From Nitrososphaeraceae archaeon (GTDB lineage Archaea; Thermoproteota; Nitrososphaeria; Nitrososphaerales; Nitrososphaeraceae), in contig JAICHI010000002.1 of the NCBI GenBank assembly GCA_025922735.1, positions 1-24,651 on the forward strand: a stretch of 24,651 bases of DNA, read 5' to 3'. The notes below the pieces were generated by a model that ran no database searches, was not told where the DNA came from, and saw nothing but the letters and a program-made list of their open reading frames with translations. Below, piece by piece: positions 15,078 to 22,033 of the stretch. Made by a program: the position numbers and the translations under genes. Every line of letters begins with the position of its first letter. Positions within the stretch are counted from its first letter, which is position 1.

Positions 15078-15404
15078 GTGGTGAGTTTCCACCCAGCACC
15101 GGGCGAAAAAATACTCCTTGACGAGGACTGCTCCGAGGACAGGCTGAAGAGCGGCATACTCTTGCTGACTGACCATAGGTTGGTATTTCAAAGGACACAA
15201 GGTAGAATAGCAACTCTTTCAAAAAAGGAGACGGAAGTTGTTCTTGATGTACCGCTTGATAAAATATCTTCAGTCAGGTCTGAAGGGTTCCTTGTGAAAA
15301 AGCTGGTGGTAATTGTATCAGGAGACCAGATCTACAAGTTTGGCGTGTTTAATAATGGCAAGTGGGAGCGCCAGATAAAGCAGATTACTAGCGGCGCCAG
15401 CTGA
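15078..15404 (+). CDS. PH/GRAM-like domain protein, 108 aa
   Basis: The protein has the outline of a single PH/GRAM-like beta-barrel domain: PGEKILLDEDC, then KSGILLLTDHRLVFQRTQG (the usual conversion of a strand-turn-strand with TDxRLVF), a charged loop (SKKETEVV), DVPLDKISSVRSEG, and strands KKLVVIVSGDQIYKFGVFNNGKWERQI. Similar single-domain proteins are common in archaea and bacteria but have no settled role; they may bind membranes or partner proteins. There is no signal peptide or membrane helix. The start is GTG 15078, or the adjacent GTG 15081. The gene lies antisense between kae1 and bud32 and its last 17 bases overlap the 3' end of kae1. Confidence 0.75.
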   Translation: MVSFHPAPGEKILLDEDCSEDRLKSGILLLTDHRLVFQRTQGRIATLSKKETEVVLDVPLDKISSVRSEGFLVKKLVVIVSGDQIYKFGVFNNGKWERQIKQITSGAS

Positions 15405-16380
15405 CATGCACAGTGTCAAGTCGCCACGACTGCTGCACAGTCGACTCTTCCACTTGAACATTCATTTTTGTAGCCATGTACTCCCGCAATGCAGTCCACG
15501 CGATCTGAGCACCATTGTCGCCGGCGAACTTGATTGGGCAGACAAACAATTTGGCATCTTGCCGACTGCATACACTATCAAGCATTTGAGCAAGCCTCTT
15601 ATTTGCTGCTACTCCACCCACAATCATCATTTCTTTCTTGCTGGTGAACGAAAGGGCCCGCTCGACAGCCTCTGCCAACATTGCAAATGCTGTTTCTTGC
15701 AGGGAGTAGCATGTATCTGCCAACTCAGTATTGCATGAAGCAAGCTTGACTGCTGCAGTCAGGAGGCCTGAGAATGAGACATCGTTTCCTTTAATGATGT
15801 AAGGCAGCTGCATGTATTTTCCAGCCGACTGGCTTGCTAATTCTTCGATCCTGTTGCCACAAGGGGAGGCAAAGCCAAGAGCCCGACCAAATTGGTCGAG
15901 CAATTGTCCAACGGTGATGTCAAGTGTCTCGCCAAAGACGCGCCAGCGGCCATGGGAAAATGCAAGTGTCATCGTATGGCCGCCTGACACCAGCAGCACA
16001 AGCGGGTCGGAAGCGCCTGTGAGCATTGCTCCAAGCTCGATATGACCAAGGGCATGGTTGACAGGCACAAGCGGCTTCTTGTAAAATCCTGCAACTGTCC
16101 TTGCTATCACTGCACCAACGCGCAAACATGGCCCAAGACCCGGTCCAGCTGAGTACCCGACAATGTCAATATCCTTCATTGTGACATTGCCTGATTTTAG
16201 TGCATTTCTTAAAATATCTGGCGACACTTCCATGTGGTGTCGCGATGCTTCGCGTGGATGAATACCGCTTCCCTCTGGTGCCTTGTAGACATCGCGGGCA
16301 TCAGAGAGTATCTTGCCCCTTGAATCAATTACTGAACAACCAAATGTATGCGCAGTGCTTTCAATTCCAAGGCACAGCAT
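15388..16380 (-). CDS. kae1: KEOPS complex tRNA threonylcarbamoyltransferase Kae1
   Basis: This 330-residue protein is Kae1, the catalytic subunit of archaeal KEOPS that transfers the threonylcarbamoyl group to A37 of tRNA. It has the ASKHA-fold N-terminus CLGIESTAHTFGCSV, the metal site PREASRHHMEV (two His, about residues 43-53), the phosphate loops YSAGPGLGPCLRVG and LVSGGHT, and the C-terminal IVGGVAANKRL and CPIKFAGDNGAQIAW. It is full length. ATG 16380 follows the GTPase stop by 12 bases, so the two genes are likely one transcript. The partner bud32 is on the same strand but separated by an antisense gene; fusion of the two, seen in some archaea, is absent here. Confidence 0.97.
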   Translation of the reverse strand: MLCLGIESTAHTFGCSVIDSRGKILSDARDVYKAPEGSGIHPREASRHHMEVSPDILRNALKSGNVTMKDIDIVGYSAGPGLGPCLRVGAVIARTVAGFYKKPLVPVNHALGHIELGAMLTGASDPLVLLVSGGHTMTLAFSHGRWRVFGETLDITVGQLLDQFGRALGFASPCGNRIEELASQSAGKYMQLPYIIKGNDVSFSGLLTAAVKLASCNTELADTCYSLQETAFAMLAEAVERALSFTSKKEMMIVGGVAANKRLAQMLDSVCSRQDAKLFVCPIKFAGDNGAQIAWTALREYMATKMNVQVEESTVQQSWRLDTVHVSWRR

Positions 16381-16392
16381 TGTTATTGTCTA

Positions 16393-17595
16393 TCATCCCC
16401 TGCTTGTCGCTGACGCTATCTTAATCACGTCACCATTTTTCAGCTGATGGTTGGCAGCGATCCTCTGTTTTGTCCTTGCGTCAACTGCATATAGAAAGCC
16501 CTTTGCTAGATCTGCGTGTATTGCTTCTGCAAGATTCTTGGCCGTTGAGCCTTCAGGCAGAAGCCAGACATCAGGCAGAATATTCCCCTTCTTGTCTGTG
16601 AGTTTAAACTCGTCTTCCACTGGATATACCGCCACCATGCGGAGAAGCTTAAAGCACGCAATGTTGATAGCTTCCTGAACTCCCGTAGAACCATATTTTT
16701 GCATGAACATCTTGACAATGTCAAGCGCCTTTAGTTGCTGGGCAGTTAATACCACCTCGGGCTTAACATCAAACGAAGCATCGCCAGGTAGATAATGCAG
16801 AATGCCTTTTTTGGATGCCTTTCTCAATAGCGCCTCAGCTTCTGATGCACAGGGAACCAGCTCGAGGCCGCCAGCTTTCATCTTCTTGATATTATCATCT
16901 GCCGAAGGCAGGTCCGCCTTGTTAGCCGCTATCACAAACGGCTTGGCTCTTTTGCGTAGCACTTTGCAAAATAGTAGTATGTCATTTTGAGTCCATGCCA
17001 CAGGCTTTTTTGAAGCTAAGCCTGATGCTTGTACTGCATTTGTGATCGTCTGCTCGCTTATTGCAAGACCCGATAAGCGCTTGGCAAGCAGCTGTTCCAG
17101 CTTTTGACCTTGGCTCTCGGCTTCCCTTGCAGTCTTGCTCCAATCTCTTCCAATGATCGATTCAAGCCAAAGATCAAATTCTTCCTCTACAAACTGGATA
17201 TCAAATGCAGGGTCTCCGGTTCCAGCTCGAACCGGTCTACCGTTGTTATCTGTCGAACCGGAAGCATCTATGACATGTATGAGAACATCGGCCTGCCTTG
17301 CGTCATCAAGGAACTTGTTACCAAGTCCCTTGCCGGCATGTGCCCCAGGCACAAGGCCTGCTACGTCCACCAGCTTGACAGGGATGAACCTGTTGCCGTC
17401 TATGCATACCGAGTGGACTGGGTTATCCTGCACACCAAACTCCCGACAGACACATTTTGTTCGAGCATAAGCTACACCTACATTGGGCTCGATTGTTGTA
17501 AAGGGATAGTTTGCTACAGGAACCGCAAGGTCTGTGGCTGCATTAAAGAAAGTGGATTTGCCTACATTGGCCTTGCCAATCAAGCCTATTATCAT
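16393..17595 (-). CDS. OBG-family GTPase with TGS domain (YchF/Ygr210-like)
   Basis: The 400-residue protein is a translation-linked P-loop GTPase. It shows G1 (GLIGKANVGKSTFFNAAT, residues 4-21), the YPFTTIEPNVG switch (about residue 30), G3 DVAGLVPGAHAGKGLG (about residue 78), and G4 NKAD (about residue 225). A helical insertion separates G3 and G4, and a C-terminal TGS domain begins near residue 315 (PVEDEFKLTDKKGN...LPEGSTAKNLAEAIHADLAKGFLYA). The canonical NKAD suggests guanine specificity, unlike bacterial YchF, which has NxxE and prefers ATP. This supports the archaeal/eukaryotic Ygr210-like branch. ATG 17595 is the only start that includes G1. It is upstream of and probably co-transcribed with kae1. 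The substrate ribosome step is not established. Confidence 0.93.
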   Translation of the reverse strand: MIIGLIGKANVGKSTFFNAATDLAVPVANYPFTTIEPNVGVAYARTKCVCREFGVQDNPVHSVCIDGNRFIPVKLVDVAGLVPGAHAGKGLGNKFLDDARQADVLIHVIDASGSTDNNGRPVRAGTGDPAFDIQFVEEEFDLWLESIIGRDWSKTAREAESQGQKLEQLLAKRLSGLAISEQTITNAVQASGLASKKPVAWTQNDILLFCKVLRKRAKPFVIAANKADLPSADDNIKKMKAGGLELVPCASEAEALLRKASKKGILHYLPGDASFDVKPEVVLTAQQLKALDIVKMFMQKYGSTGVQEAINIACFKLLRMVAVYPVEDEFKLTDKKGNILPDVWLLPEGSTAKNLAEAIHADLAKGFLYAVDARTKQRIAANHQLKNGDVIKIASATSRG

Positions 17596-17644
17596 GTAGC
17601 AGCTTCACTTTGGCTCATCCCGCCATTAATGTCTTCTTTCGAAA

Positions 17645-17656
17645 TCTAATAAAATG
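17645..17656. promoter_or_regulatory. divergent TATA-like box for the GTPase gene and the cupin-que operon
   Basis: On the plus strand CTAATAAAATGC is centred about 29 bases before the TTG at 17680. On the minus strand the same bases read GCATTTTATTAG, about 55 bases before the GTPase ATG at 17595. A single A+T element may serve both directions. Confidence 0.35.
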
Positions 17657-17679
17657 CAAGCACCATAATAATTGGAGCT

Positions 17680-18168
17680 TTGAACAAGGATGCAGTCAAG
17701 CTGATCAAGAGGCTAAGGCTTAAGAAGCACCCGGAAGGTGGCTACTTCAAGCAGACATACACGGCAGACACAATAGTAAATGTTGCAGGGTATGATAAGC
17801 CCCGATACATTTCAACAGCGATCTATTACATGCTAGTTGGTGACCAGTTTTCAGCTCTTCATAGAATTAAGTCCGATGAATTGTGGCACCACTACACCGG
17901 TGGCTCACTAACACTGTATGCGATCGATAATGGAATATTGTCCAAGATCAAAATGGGAAAGAGCATGGGTGAAGCACCCCAAGTTGCTATAAAGGCAAAC
18001 ACATGGTTCGCTGCTTCACTCAACGATAAGAAATCATACTGCTTGCTTGGCTGCACTGTATCACCTGGCTTTGATTATAGCGACTGGGAGCTTGGTAAAA
18101 GGCATGAGCTTATCAAGATGTATCCTCAGCACAGAACGATCATTGAAAGATATACTACCATTGTTTAA
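17680..18168 (+). CDS. cupin domain protein, DUF985 (Cupin_5) family
   Basis: The 162-residue product matches the DUF985 cupins: opening LKKHPEGGYFKQTYTAD, then STAIYYMLVGDQFSALHRIKSDELWHHYTG split between residues 46 and 75, with the His/Glu pattern that would hold a metal ion (H62, E67, H70, H71 region), and the ending CLLGCTVSPGFDYSDWELG. The biochemical role of most of this family is not known. The start is TTG 17680, with GGAG immediately before it and a TATA-like box 29 bases upstream; no in-frame ATG precedes the conserved HPEGGYF. It is the first gene of an apparent operon with queC (26-base gap), queE and folE, which suggests a link to deazaguanine or pterin metabolism, by context only. 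Confidence 0.85.
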   Translation: MNKDAVKLIKRLRLKKHPEGGYFKQTYTADTIVNVAGYDKPRYISTAIYYMLVGDQFSALHRIKSDELWHHYTGGSLTLYAIDNGILSKIKMGKSMGEAPQVAIKANTWFAASLNDKKSYCLLGCTVSPGFDYSDWELGKRHELIKMYPQHRTIIERYTTIV

Positions 18169-18194
18169 TAGTCGCAAGCTCAATTCTGATCGCG

Positions 18195-18941
18195 TTGCCT
18201 ACCACTAGACCGGCAGCAGTGTGCGTTGTAAGCGGAGGGCTTGACTCAGTGTGCTATGCCGCTTCTCTTGCAGCAAACGATGGATATGATTTGTATTTAT
18301 TGACGTTTGCATACGGCCAGCGAGCAGAACGTGAAATTGAGCGTTCACGCTACTTTGCCAGGTTGCTAAATGCAAAAGACCACAAGGTAGCAGACATGGG
18401 CTTTATGAAATCGCTCTACAACAAAAGCAATGCCTTGACAGACAGCAGGCAAGAGTTGTCACAGGAATTTTCACATAGCTTAGTCGTTCCCATCCGCAAT
18501 GCGGTGTTTCTGACAATAGCTGCTGCATGGGCTATGAGTATCAATGCTAGGGTTGTTGCCTATGGGGCTCACACTGGTGACACTCTGCACTATCCAGACT
18601 GCCGGCCTGGCTTTGTCAGCGCTATGAGGGAAGCTCTCAACACAGCTGAATCAGACAGCATCCTATCGGGTTTGCGGCAGCAAATAATGATACTATCACC
18701 GGCTGTCATGGGACTTGACAAATCTACTTTAGTGAGGACAGGCTACAAGATCTTGGGCGACAAGATATTCTACACATGGAGCTGCTACTCTGATGGCATC
18801 AAAGTGGATAGAGATTATTTGCACTGCGGTCGGTGCGAATCGTGTATAAATAGGAAAAATGCATTTACTACTGCTCAAATAGAGGACAAGACCCAGTATG
18901 CGACAGAAAACCACACCAGGCATAACAACAAAGCTAAGTGA
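18195..18941 (+). CDS. queC: 7-cyano-7-deazaguanine (preQ0) synthase QueC
   Basis: QueC converts 7-carboxy-7-deazaguanine to preQ0 using ATP and ammonia; in archaea preQ0 is inserted at G15 of tRNA and becomes archaeosine. The 248-residue protein has the PP-loop SGGLDSVCYAASL (residues 13-25), FAYGQRAEREIE, and NAVFLTIAAAWA, and ends with the zinc site CGRCESCINRKNAF plus an upstream Cys (SCYSDG). No amidotransferase domain is fused. The start is TTG 18195; no ATG lies before the PP-loop. The last 44 bases overlap the start of queE, indicating coupled translation. The final 15 or so residues are polar and probably disordered. Confidence 0.94.
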   Translation: MPTTRPAAVCVVSGGLDSVCYAASLAANDGYDLYLLTFAYGQRAEREIERSRYFARLLNAKDHKVADMGFMKSLYNKSNALTDSRQELSQEFSHSLVVPIRNAVFLTIAAAWAMSINARVVAYGAHTGDTLHYPDCRPGFVSAMREALNTAESDSILSGLRQQIMILSPAVMGLDKSTLVRTGYKILGDKIFYTWSCYSDGIKVDRDYLHCGRCESCINRKNAFTTAQIEDKTQYATENHTRHNNKAK

Positions 18942-19635
18942 AATATTCACAAGCATTGAAGGAGAGGGCATACTTTTTGGCACCAAAACGATGTTTGTGA
19001 GGCTGGCAGGCTGTCCATTTAGGTGCCATTGGTGCGACACACCCTATGCCCTACCAATGGACAGCGGGAGTGATTATTCCGTTGAGGAGGTAAAGGAGAT
19101 TATCTCAAAGAGCCTTCAGCCAAACACATACAAGATCAATTTCACAGGAGGCGAGCCACTAGTGCAGTATGAAGCAGTCATAGAGCTAGCCAAATTCGTC
19201 AGGCAAAAAGGCTTGAGAGCATACCTGGAGTCGGCTTGCTATGACGCTGGGAGGTTTGCCAAGGTCTTGCCATACATGGACATATGTAAGGTCGAGCTCA
19301 AGCTAAGAGATTCCAAGATAGTAAATGAAAAGCAGTACTGCAACCTGCTAAAGAACGAGCTTGAGTGCCTAAGGCAGGCAGTCAGCAGCTGCAAAACTAC
19401 CTATATCAAAGTAGTAGTAACAAATTCGTCAAACCTTAAGGAATTCAAAGAGATAGTACGTGAAGTGTTCAGAATCGCCAAGCCGTCGGAGCTAGCAGGA
19501 TTTATAATACAGCCAAGTTATAGAATTGACGAGCCAACGTTGGATGTGCTTTTTGGCTTTTATGACGCTGTTTACCCTATGTACGATCAGGTGCGCGTTG
19601 TACCACAACTACACAAGATTATAGGAGCTAGGTAA
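18898..19635 (+). CDS. queE: 7-carboxy-7-deazaguanine synthase QueE, radical SAM
   Basis: QueE catalyses the radical SAM ring contraction of 6-carboxytetrahydropterin to 7-carboxy-7-deazaguanine, the step before QueC. The 245-residue protein opens with KLSEIFTSIEGEGILFGTKT, followed by FVRLAGCPFRCHWCDT, which holds the Cx3Cx2C iron-sulphur ligands, and INFTGGEPLVQ for SAM binding. The C-terminal part ends with FIIQPSY and QVRVVPQLHKIIG, as in archaeal homologues. Starting at ATG 18898 it overlaps queC by 44 bases; a later start would remove the conserved SIEGEG entry, so the overlap is real or the start is within a few codons. folE begins 9 bases after its stop. Confidence 0.94.
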   Translation: MRQKTTPGITTKLSEIFTSIEGEGILFGTKTMFVRLAGCPFRCHWCDTPYALPMDSGSDYSVEEVKEIISKSLQPNTYKINFTGGEPLVQYEAVIELAKFVRQKGLRAYLESACYDAGRFAKVLPYMDICKVELKLRDSKIVNEKQYCNLLKNELECLRQAVSSCKTTYIKVVVTNSSNLKEFKEIVREVFRIAKPSELAGFIIQPSYRIDEPTLDVLFGFYDAVYPMYDQVRVVPQLHKIIGAR

Positions 19636-19644
19636 AAAGAAAAA

Positions 19645-20226
19645 ATGACAACAGACAAAAAAAGTATCAACAGGAAAAAGGTTGCCAAGCTTGTCAGGCA
19701 ATTATTGATAGAGCTTGGCGAGAACCCTGACAGGGAAGGGCTTGTCGGCACTCCAAACAGGATAGCTGGCATGTATGAAGAGATATTTGGAGGTTATAGG
19801 ATGGATGCCCAGTTGGACGTCAGCTTTTCAGAAGAGACAGAGGCCGTCATCGCAAAGGACATACAGTTCTACAGTATGTGCGAGCACCACATGTTGCCAT
19901 TCTTTGGAAAGATACATGTTGCCTATATTCCATCTGGCAAGGTATTTGGTGTATCGAAACTGGTAAGGCTGGTTGAAAAGTATTCTCGCCGGCTCCAGAT
20001 ACAAGAGCGGCTTACAAAGCAAATAGCTGATGAACTTGTACGGATGGGAGTAAAGGGAGCGCTCGTAATAGCAGAGGGCGAACACCTTTGCATGAAAATG
20101 CGCGGTGTTCGCAACGACAGTTCGATCACAACTATAGCACATCGTGGAGTAATAGAGAAGAAAGAGGTCCGCGAACAGGTCCTGGCGCTGATCTATAACC
20201 CCAAGTCTGAAATATCTAGGCTGTAA
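19645..20226 (+). CDS. folE: GTP cyclohydrolase I (type IA)
   Basis: FolE opens GTP to 7,8-dihydroneopterin triphosphate, the first committed step for both tetrahydropterins and the deazaguanine pathway. The 193-residue protein shows LLIELGENPDREGLVGTPNR, the zinc ligands in MCEHHMLPFFGKIHVAYIP (Cys and His) and EGEHLCMKMRGV (Cys), and the substrate loop GVSKLVRLVEKYSRRLQIQE. All zinc ligands of the type IA enzyme are intact. This differs from the MptA (type IB) enzyme of many euryarchaea. ATG 19645 is 9 bases after queE, so the gene closes the cupin-queC-queE-folE operon. A QueD gene, needed between FolE and QueE, is not in the window. Confidence 0.96.
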   Translation: MTTDKKSINRKKVAKLVRQLLIELGENPDREGLVGTPNRIAGMYEEIFGGYRMDAQLDVSFSEETEAVIAKDIQFYSMCEHHMLPFFGKIHVAYIPSGKVFGVSKLVRLVEKYSRRLQIQERLTKQIADELVRMGVKGALVIAEGEHLCMKMRGVRNDSSITTIAHRGVIEKKEVREQVLALIYNPKSEISRL

Positions 20227-20235
20227 AAGGATCAC

Positions 20236-20247
20236 TTTGTTCTTTTT
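20236..20247 (+). terminator. T-rich terminator after folE
   Basis: Ten bases after the folE stop the plus strand reads TTTGTTCTTTTT, a plausible archaeal oligo-T stop for the cupin-que-folE operon. Confidence 0.4.
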
Positions 20248-20480
20248 AAAAAAATAAGTATCATACATGCGGTTCCAACACAACCATACACAATATCCCC
20301 ATCCATTTTATCATTGTCCTCGCTCTATATCGTTTTGCTGCCAGTCATGGTATCGAAACATCACGGAGAATAGCGTTGTTGTAATGTTACGTAACTGCTA
20401 GAAAATCATCAAAGGATTTCTTAGAACTCTTATTCATGCAATTGTCGATATTGGCTCGTGTTCTGCGGGATGACTTGTGC

Positions 20481-20494
20481 AAAAAATATTTACA
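20481..20494 (+). promoter_or_regulatory. TATA-like box for the CAP-domain gene
   Basis: AAAAAATATTTACA would direct transcription from about 20513-20518. That start lies upstream of the first zinc-ribbon Cys codon (20551), in keeping with translation beginning before GTG 20557. Confidence 0.4.
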
Positions 20495-20556
20495 TAGCAT
20501 TCCATACAAAGTAGGGTGGTAATTAGCAGACGACAGACTCATATATAGACTGCATA

Positions 20557-21678
20557 GTGTGTGGCTACAGGTATGGCTCATTGTCGTCGGCCTGCCCACG
20601 ATGCGGCGTCCTAAACAGTCTAGTTTCTGTGCCTATACCACCACCAAAGAAAAAAAGTGCCGCCGCCCGCAAAGTAGCGACAGGTATAGTGATTGCCATA
20701 ATTGTTCTTGCAGGCATCATCTTGCTTGCTCCTGCTCTTGCCAACTTTGTAATCCAGCAGAAGGACAATCCGGCAATTACGATCCTGCAGCCGCAGAGCC
20801 AGCAGCCCAGGACTGTGCCCCGCGAAGAGCTTGTGCAGCATGTACTCGACAGGATAAACAAAGATAGGACCGACTTCGGCTTGCTTCCAGTCAAGCTGAG
20901 CTCCAACCAGGCCGCGGAGATACATGCAGAGGATGTTTTCAGAACCAGACAGATATCCCACTGGACTACAAATGGGGAAAAGCCCTACATGACCTACACC
21001 CAAAATGATGGTGAAGGCAGTGTGCAACAAAATGTCGCCATTGCCGGCTTTAGCCCAGAGCAGTATGAGCAGTGTGTCACGAATATTCTGGTGCAATGTG
21101 AAAAGATAGAGCCGCTATACACTATCGAGCAGCTGCAATATGAGATGATGTACAATGACAAAGAGTGTTGCAATGACGGCCACAGGAACAATATCCTAGA
21201 TCCACGTCATACTCATGTAAGCATCGGCATAGTGTATGACCAGTACTACCTTGCATTAGTGCAGAATTTCGAGAACAACTATGGACTTGATGTAGACGTG
21301 GAGGATAGCGAGATTGAGATCTCAGGCACACTTTTGGACGGACAGCTAGACCATATTGCTATCTATTATGATGAAATGCCTACTCGGGCAGTGTATGAAC
21401 AGAACAAGAACTTACTGTCCTATTCCGCCGGCGAGCTTGTAGCAGTGGTAGTGAAGCCACTACCGCCGGGCTATTATTATGAATCCCTGCAGGGCTACAA
21501 TCTGATCGAAGCCGATAGGTGGACTGTGCAGAGGGACTCTGTTGATGTCATGTTTGACCTTGCAGATGCAGTAGACAAGGATGGTGCCTATACTCTGTTT
21601 GCGCTGGCCAAGGATGGCGAAGAGATTTTTGATGTCACATCATATTCAATTTTTGTTAATTCAGAAGAAAACGATTAG
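20557..21678 (+). CDS. membrane-anchored CAP (SCP/PR-1) domain protein with N-terminal zinc ribbon
   Basis: The product has a short zinc ribbon (CGYRYGSLSSACPRCG), a Pro/Lys linker, one membrane helix (GIVIAIIVLAGIILLAPALANFVI, about residues 43-66, written here in part), and an outside CAP domain (about residues 88-245): LVQHVLDRINKDRTDFGL, AAEIHAEDVFRTRQISHW, and GHRNNILDPRHTHVSIGIVYD. The Glu usually found in the CAP motif before NxA is Gln here (SVQQNVA). A beta-rich C-terminal domain of about 120 residues follows. GTG 20557 is the first ordinary start in frame, but the frame is open to 20527 and includes TGC ATA before it, which would complete a CIVC pair. The true start is probably upstream, at a non-standard codon such as ACG 20530. 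Function is unknown; CAP proteins vary widely. Confidence 0.8.
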   Translation: MCGYRYGSLSSACPRCGVLNSLVSVPIPPPKKKSAAARKVATGIVIAIIVLAGIILLAPALANFVIQQKDNPAITILQPQSQQPRTVPREELVQHVLDRINKDRTDFGLLPVKLSSNQAAEIHAEDVFRTRQISHWTTNGEKPYMTYTQNDGEGSVQQNVAIAGFSPEQYEQCVTNILVQCEKIEPLYTIEQLQYEMMYNDKECCNDGHRNNILDPRHTHVSIGIVYDQYYLALVQNFENNYGLDVDVEDSEIEISGTLLDGQLDHIAIYYDEMPTRAVYEQNKNLLSYSAGELVAVVVKPLPPGYYYESLQGYNLIEADRWTVQRDSVDVMFDLADAVDKDGAYTLFALAKDGEEIFDVTSYSIFVNSEEND

Positions 21679-21761
21679 TAAATTGGATCCGATTAAAACT
21701 TGAACTATAAGCCGCTATGTTCTTTAAAGCTAATCGTGGTGTACTGTCTTTACTAATATAG

Positions 21762-21842
21762 ATGGCAACTAGAGCAAGGAGAAAAGTAATAGTAGTAAAA
21801 CAGAAGCAAGACATACTCGTTTCTCTGGGTTACACCAGATAG
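21762..21842 (+). CDS. possible 26-aa basic microprotein
   Basis: ATG 21762 to TAG 21842 gives MATRARRKVIVVKQKQDIL followed by VSLGYTR. It is basic with a hydrophobic strand in the middle. A TTTAAAG (21723-21729) lies about 36 bases upstream and could act as a TATA box. Nothing in it is recognised, and frames of this length occur by chance; reported because it lies alone in a gap just upstream of the copper unit. Confidence 0.2.
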   Translation: MATRARRKVIVVKQKQDILVSLGYTR

Positions 21843-21858
21843 ATATGCTACCTTTGAC

Positions 21859-21875
21859 AACAATATATCATTGTT
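21859..21875 (+). promoter_or_regulatory. inverted repeat around the TATA box of the copper-ATPase unit
   Basis: Perfect 6-base arms AACAAT and ATTGTT flank ATATC. The element AATATATC within it resembles a TATA box and would start transcription near 21890, close to the first in-frame ATG of the small TRASH-like frame (21892). A dimeric metal-responsive repressor bound here would block the promoter; this role is inferred from position. Confidence 0.45.
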
Positions 21876-21915
21876 CAGGTTAATGCATCAGATGATTAGG
21901 TGTAAGAAGGTAAAG

Positions 21916-22029
21916 ATGCAATGCGAATACTGCCGTGGACCCATACATGCCAAGCCCAAAGTAGTTGAGTTTAGGCTTCTTTACAATTGTAAACCCGTGT
22001 TGCTATATAAGAGAAGGTCCAAAGGTTAG
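21916..22029 (+). CDS. TRASH-like small metal-binding reading frame upstream of copA
   Basis: The frame from ATG 21916 encodes 37 residues beginning MQCEYCRGPIHAKPKVVEFR, then LLYNCKPVLLY. ATG codons at 21892 and 21883 are in frame and could lengthen it. The CxxC at the N-terminus, about 20 residues before another Cys, resembles a TRASH-type domain, which in archaea binds copper. The second Cys pair is missing in this frame. One base later, in the frame of the ATPase, the sequence reads NPCCYIREGPKV and runs without a stop into the ATPase start. Skipping one A in the AAA at 21991-21993 would give YNCNPCC and a complete Cys set. The frame stops 4 bases before the ATPase ATG. It may be a CopM-like copper carrier, a frameshifted remnant, or the front part of a longer ATPase. 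Confidence 0.5.
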   Translation: MQCEYCRGPIHAKPKVVEFRLLYNCKPVLLYKRRSKG

Positions 22030-22033
22030 GCAT

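Larger units (their letters stand above)
20227..20526. other. intergenic region between folE and the CAP-domain gene
   Basis: About 300 bases without a credible gene on either strand. It holds the folE terminator at its left end and the TATA-like box of the next gene near 20481-20494. A GGGTGGT near 20514-20520 resembles a weak Shine-Dalgarno sequence. A minus-strand frame spanning 20387-20599 lacks protein-like composition and crosses the next gene. Confidence 0.4.

Noticed and set aside
15045..15200. N-terminal extension of bud32 up to 15200
   Set aside because: It overlaps the coding part of the PH/GRAM-like gene and adds residues that Bud32 proteins do not have.
20387..20599. 70-aa minus-strand frame before the CAP-domain gene
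   Set aside because: It overlaps the zinc-ribbon coding region of the CAP gene and has a low-complexity Cys/Ser/His composition typical of shadows.
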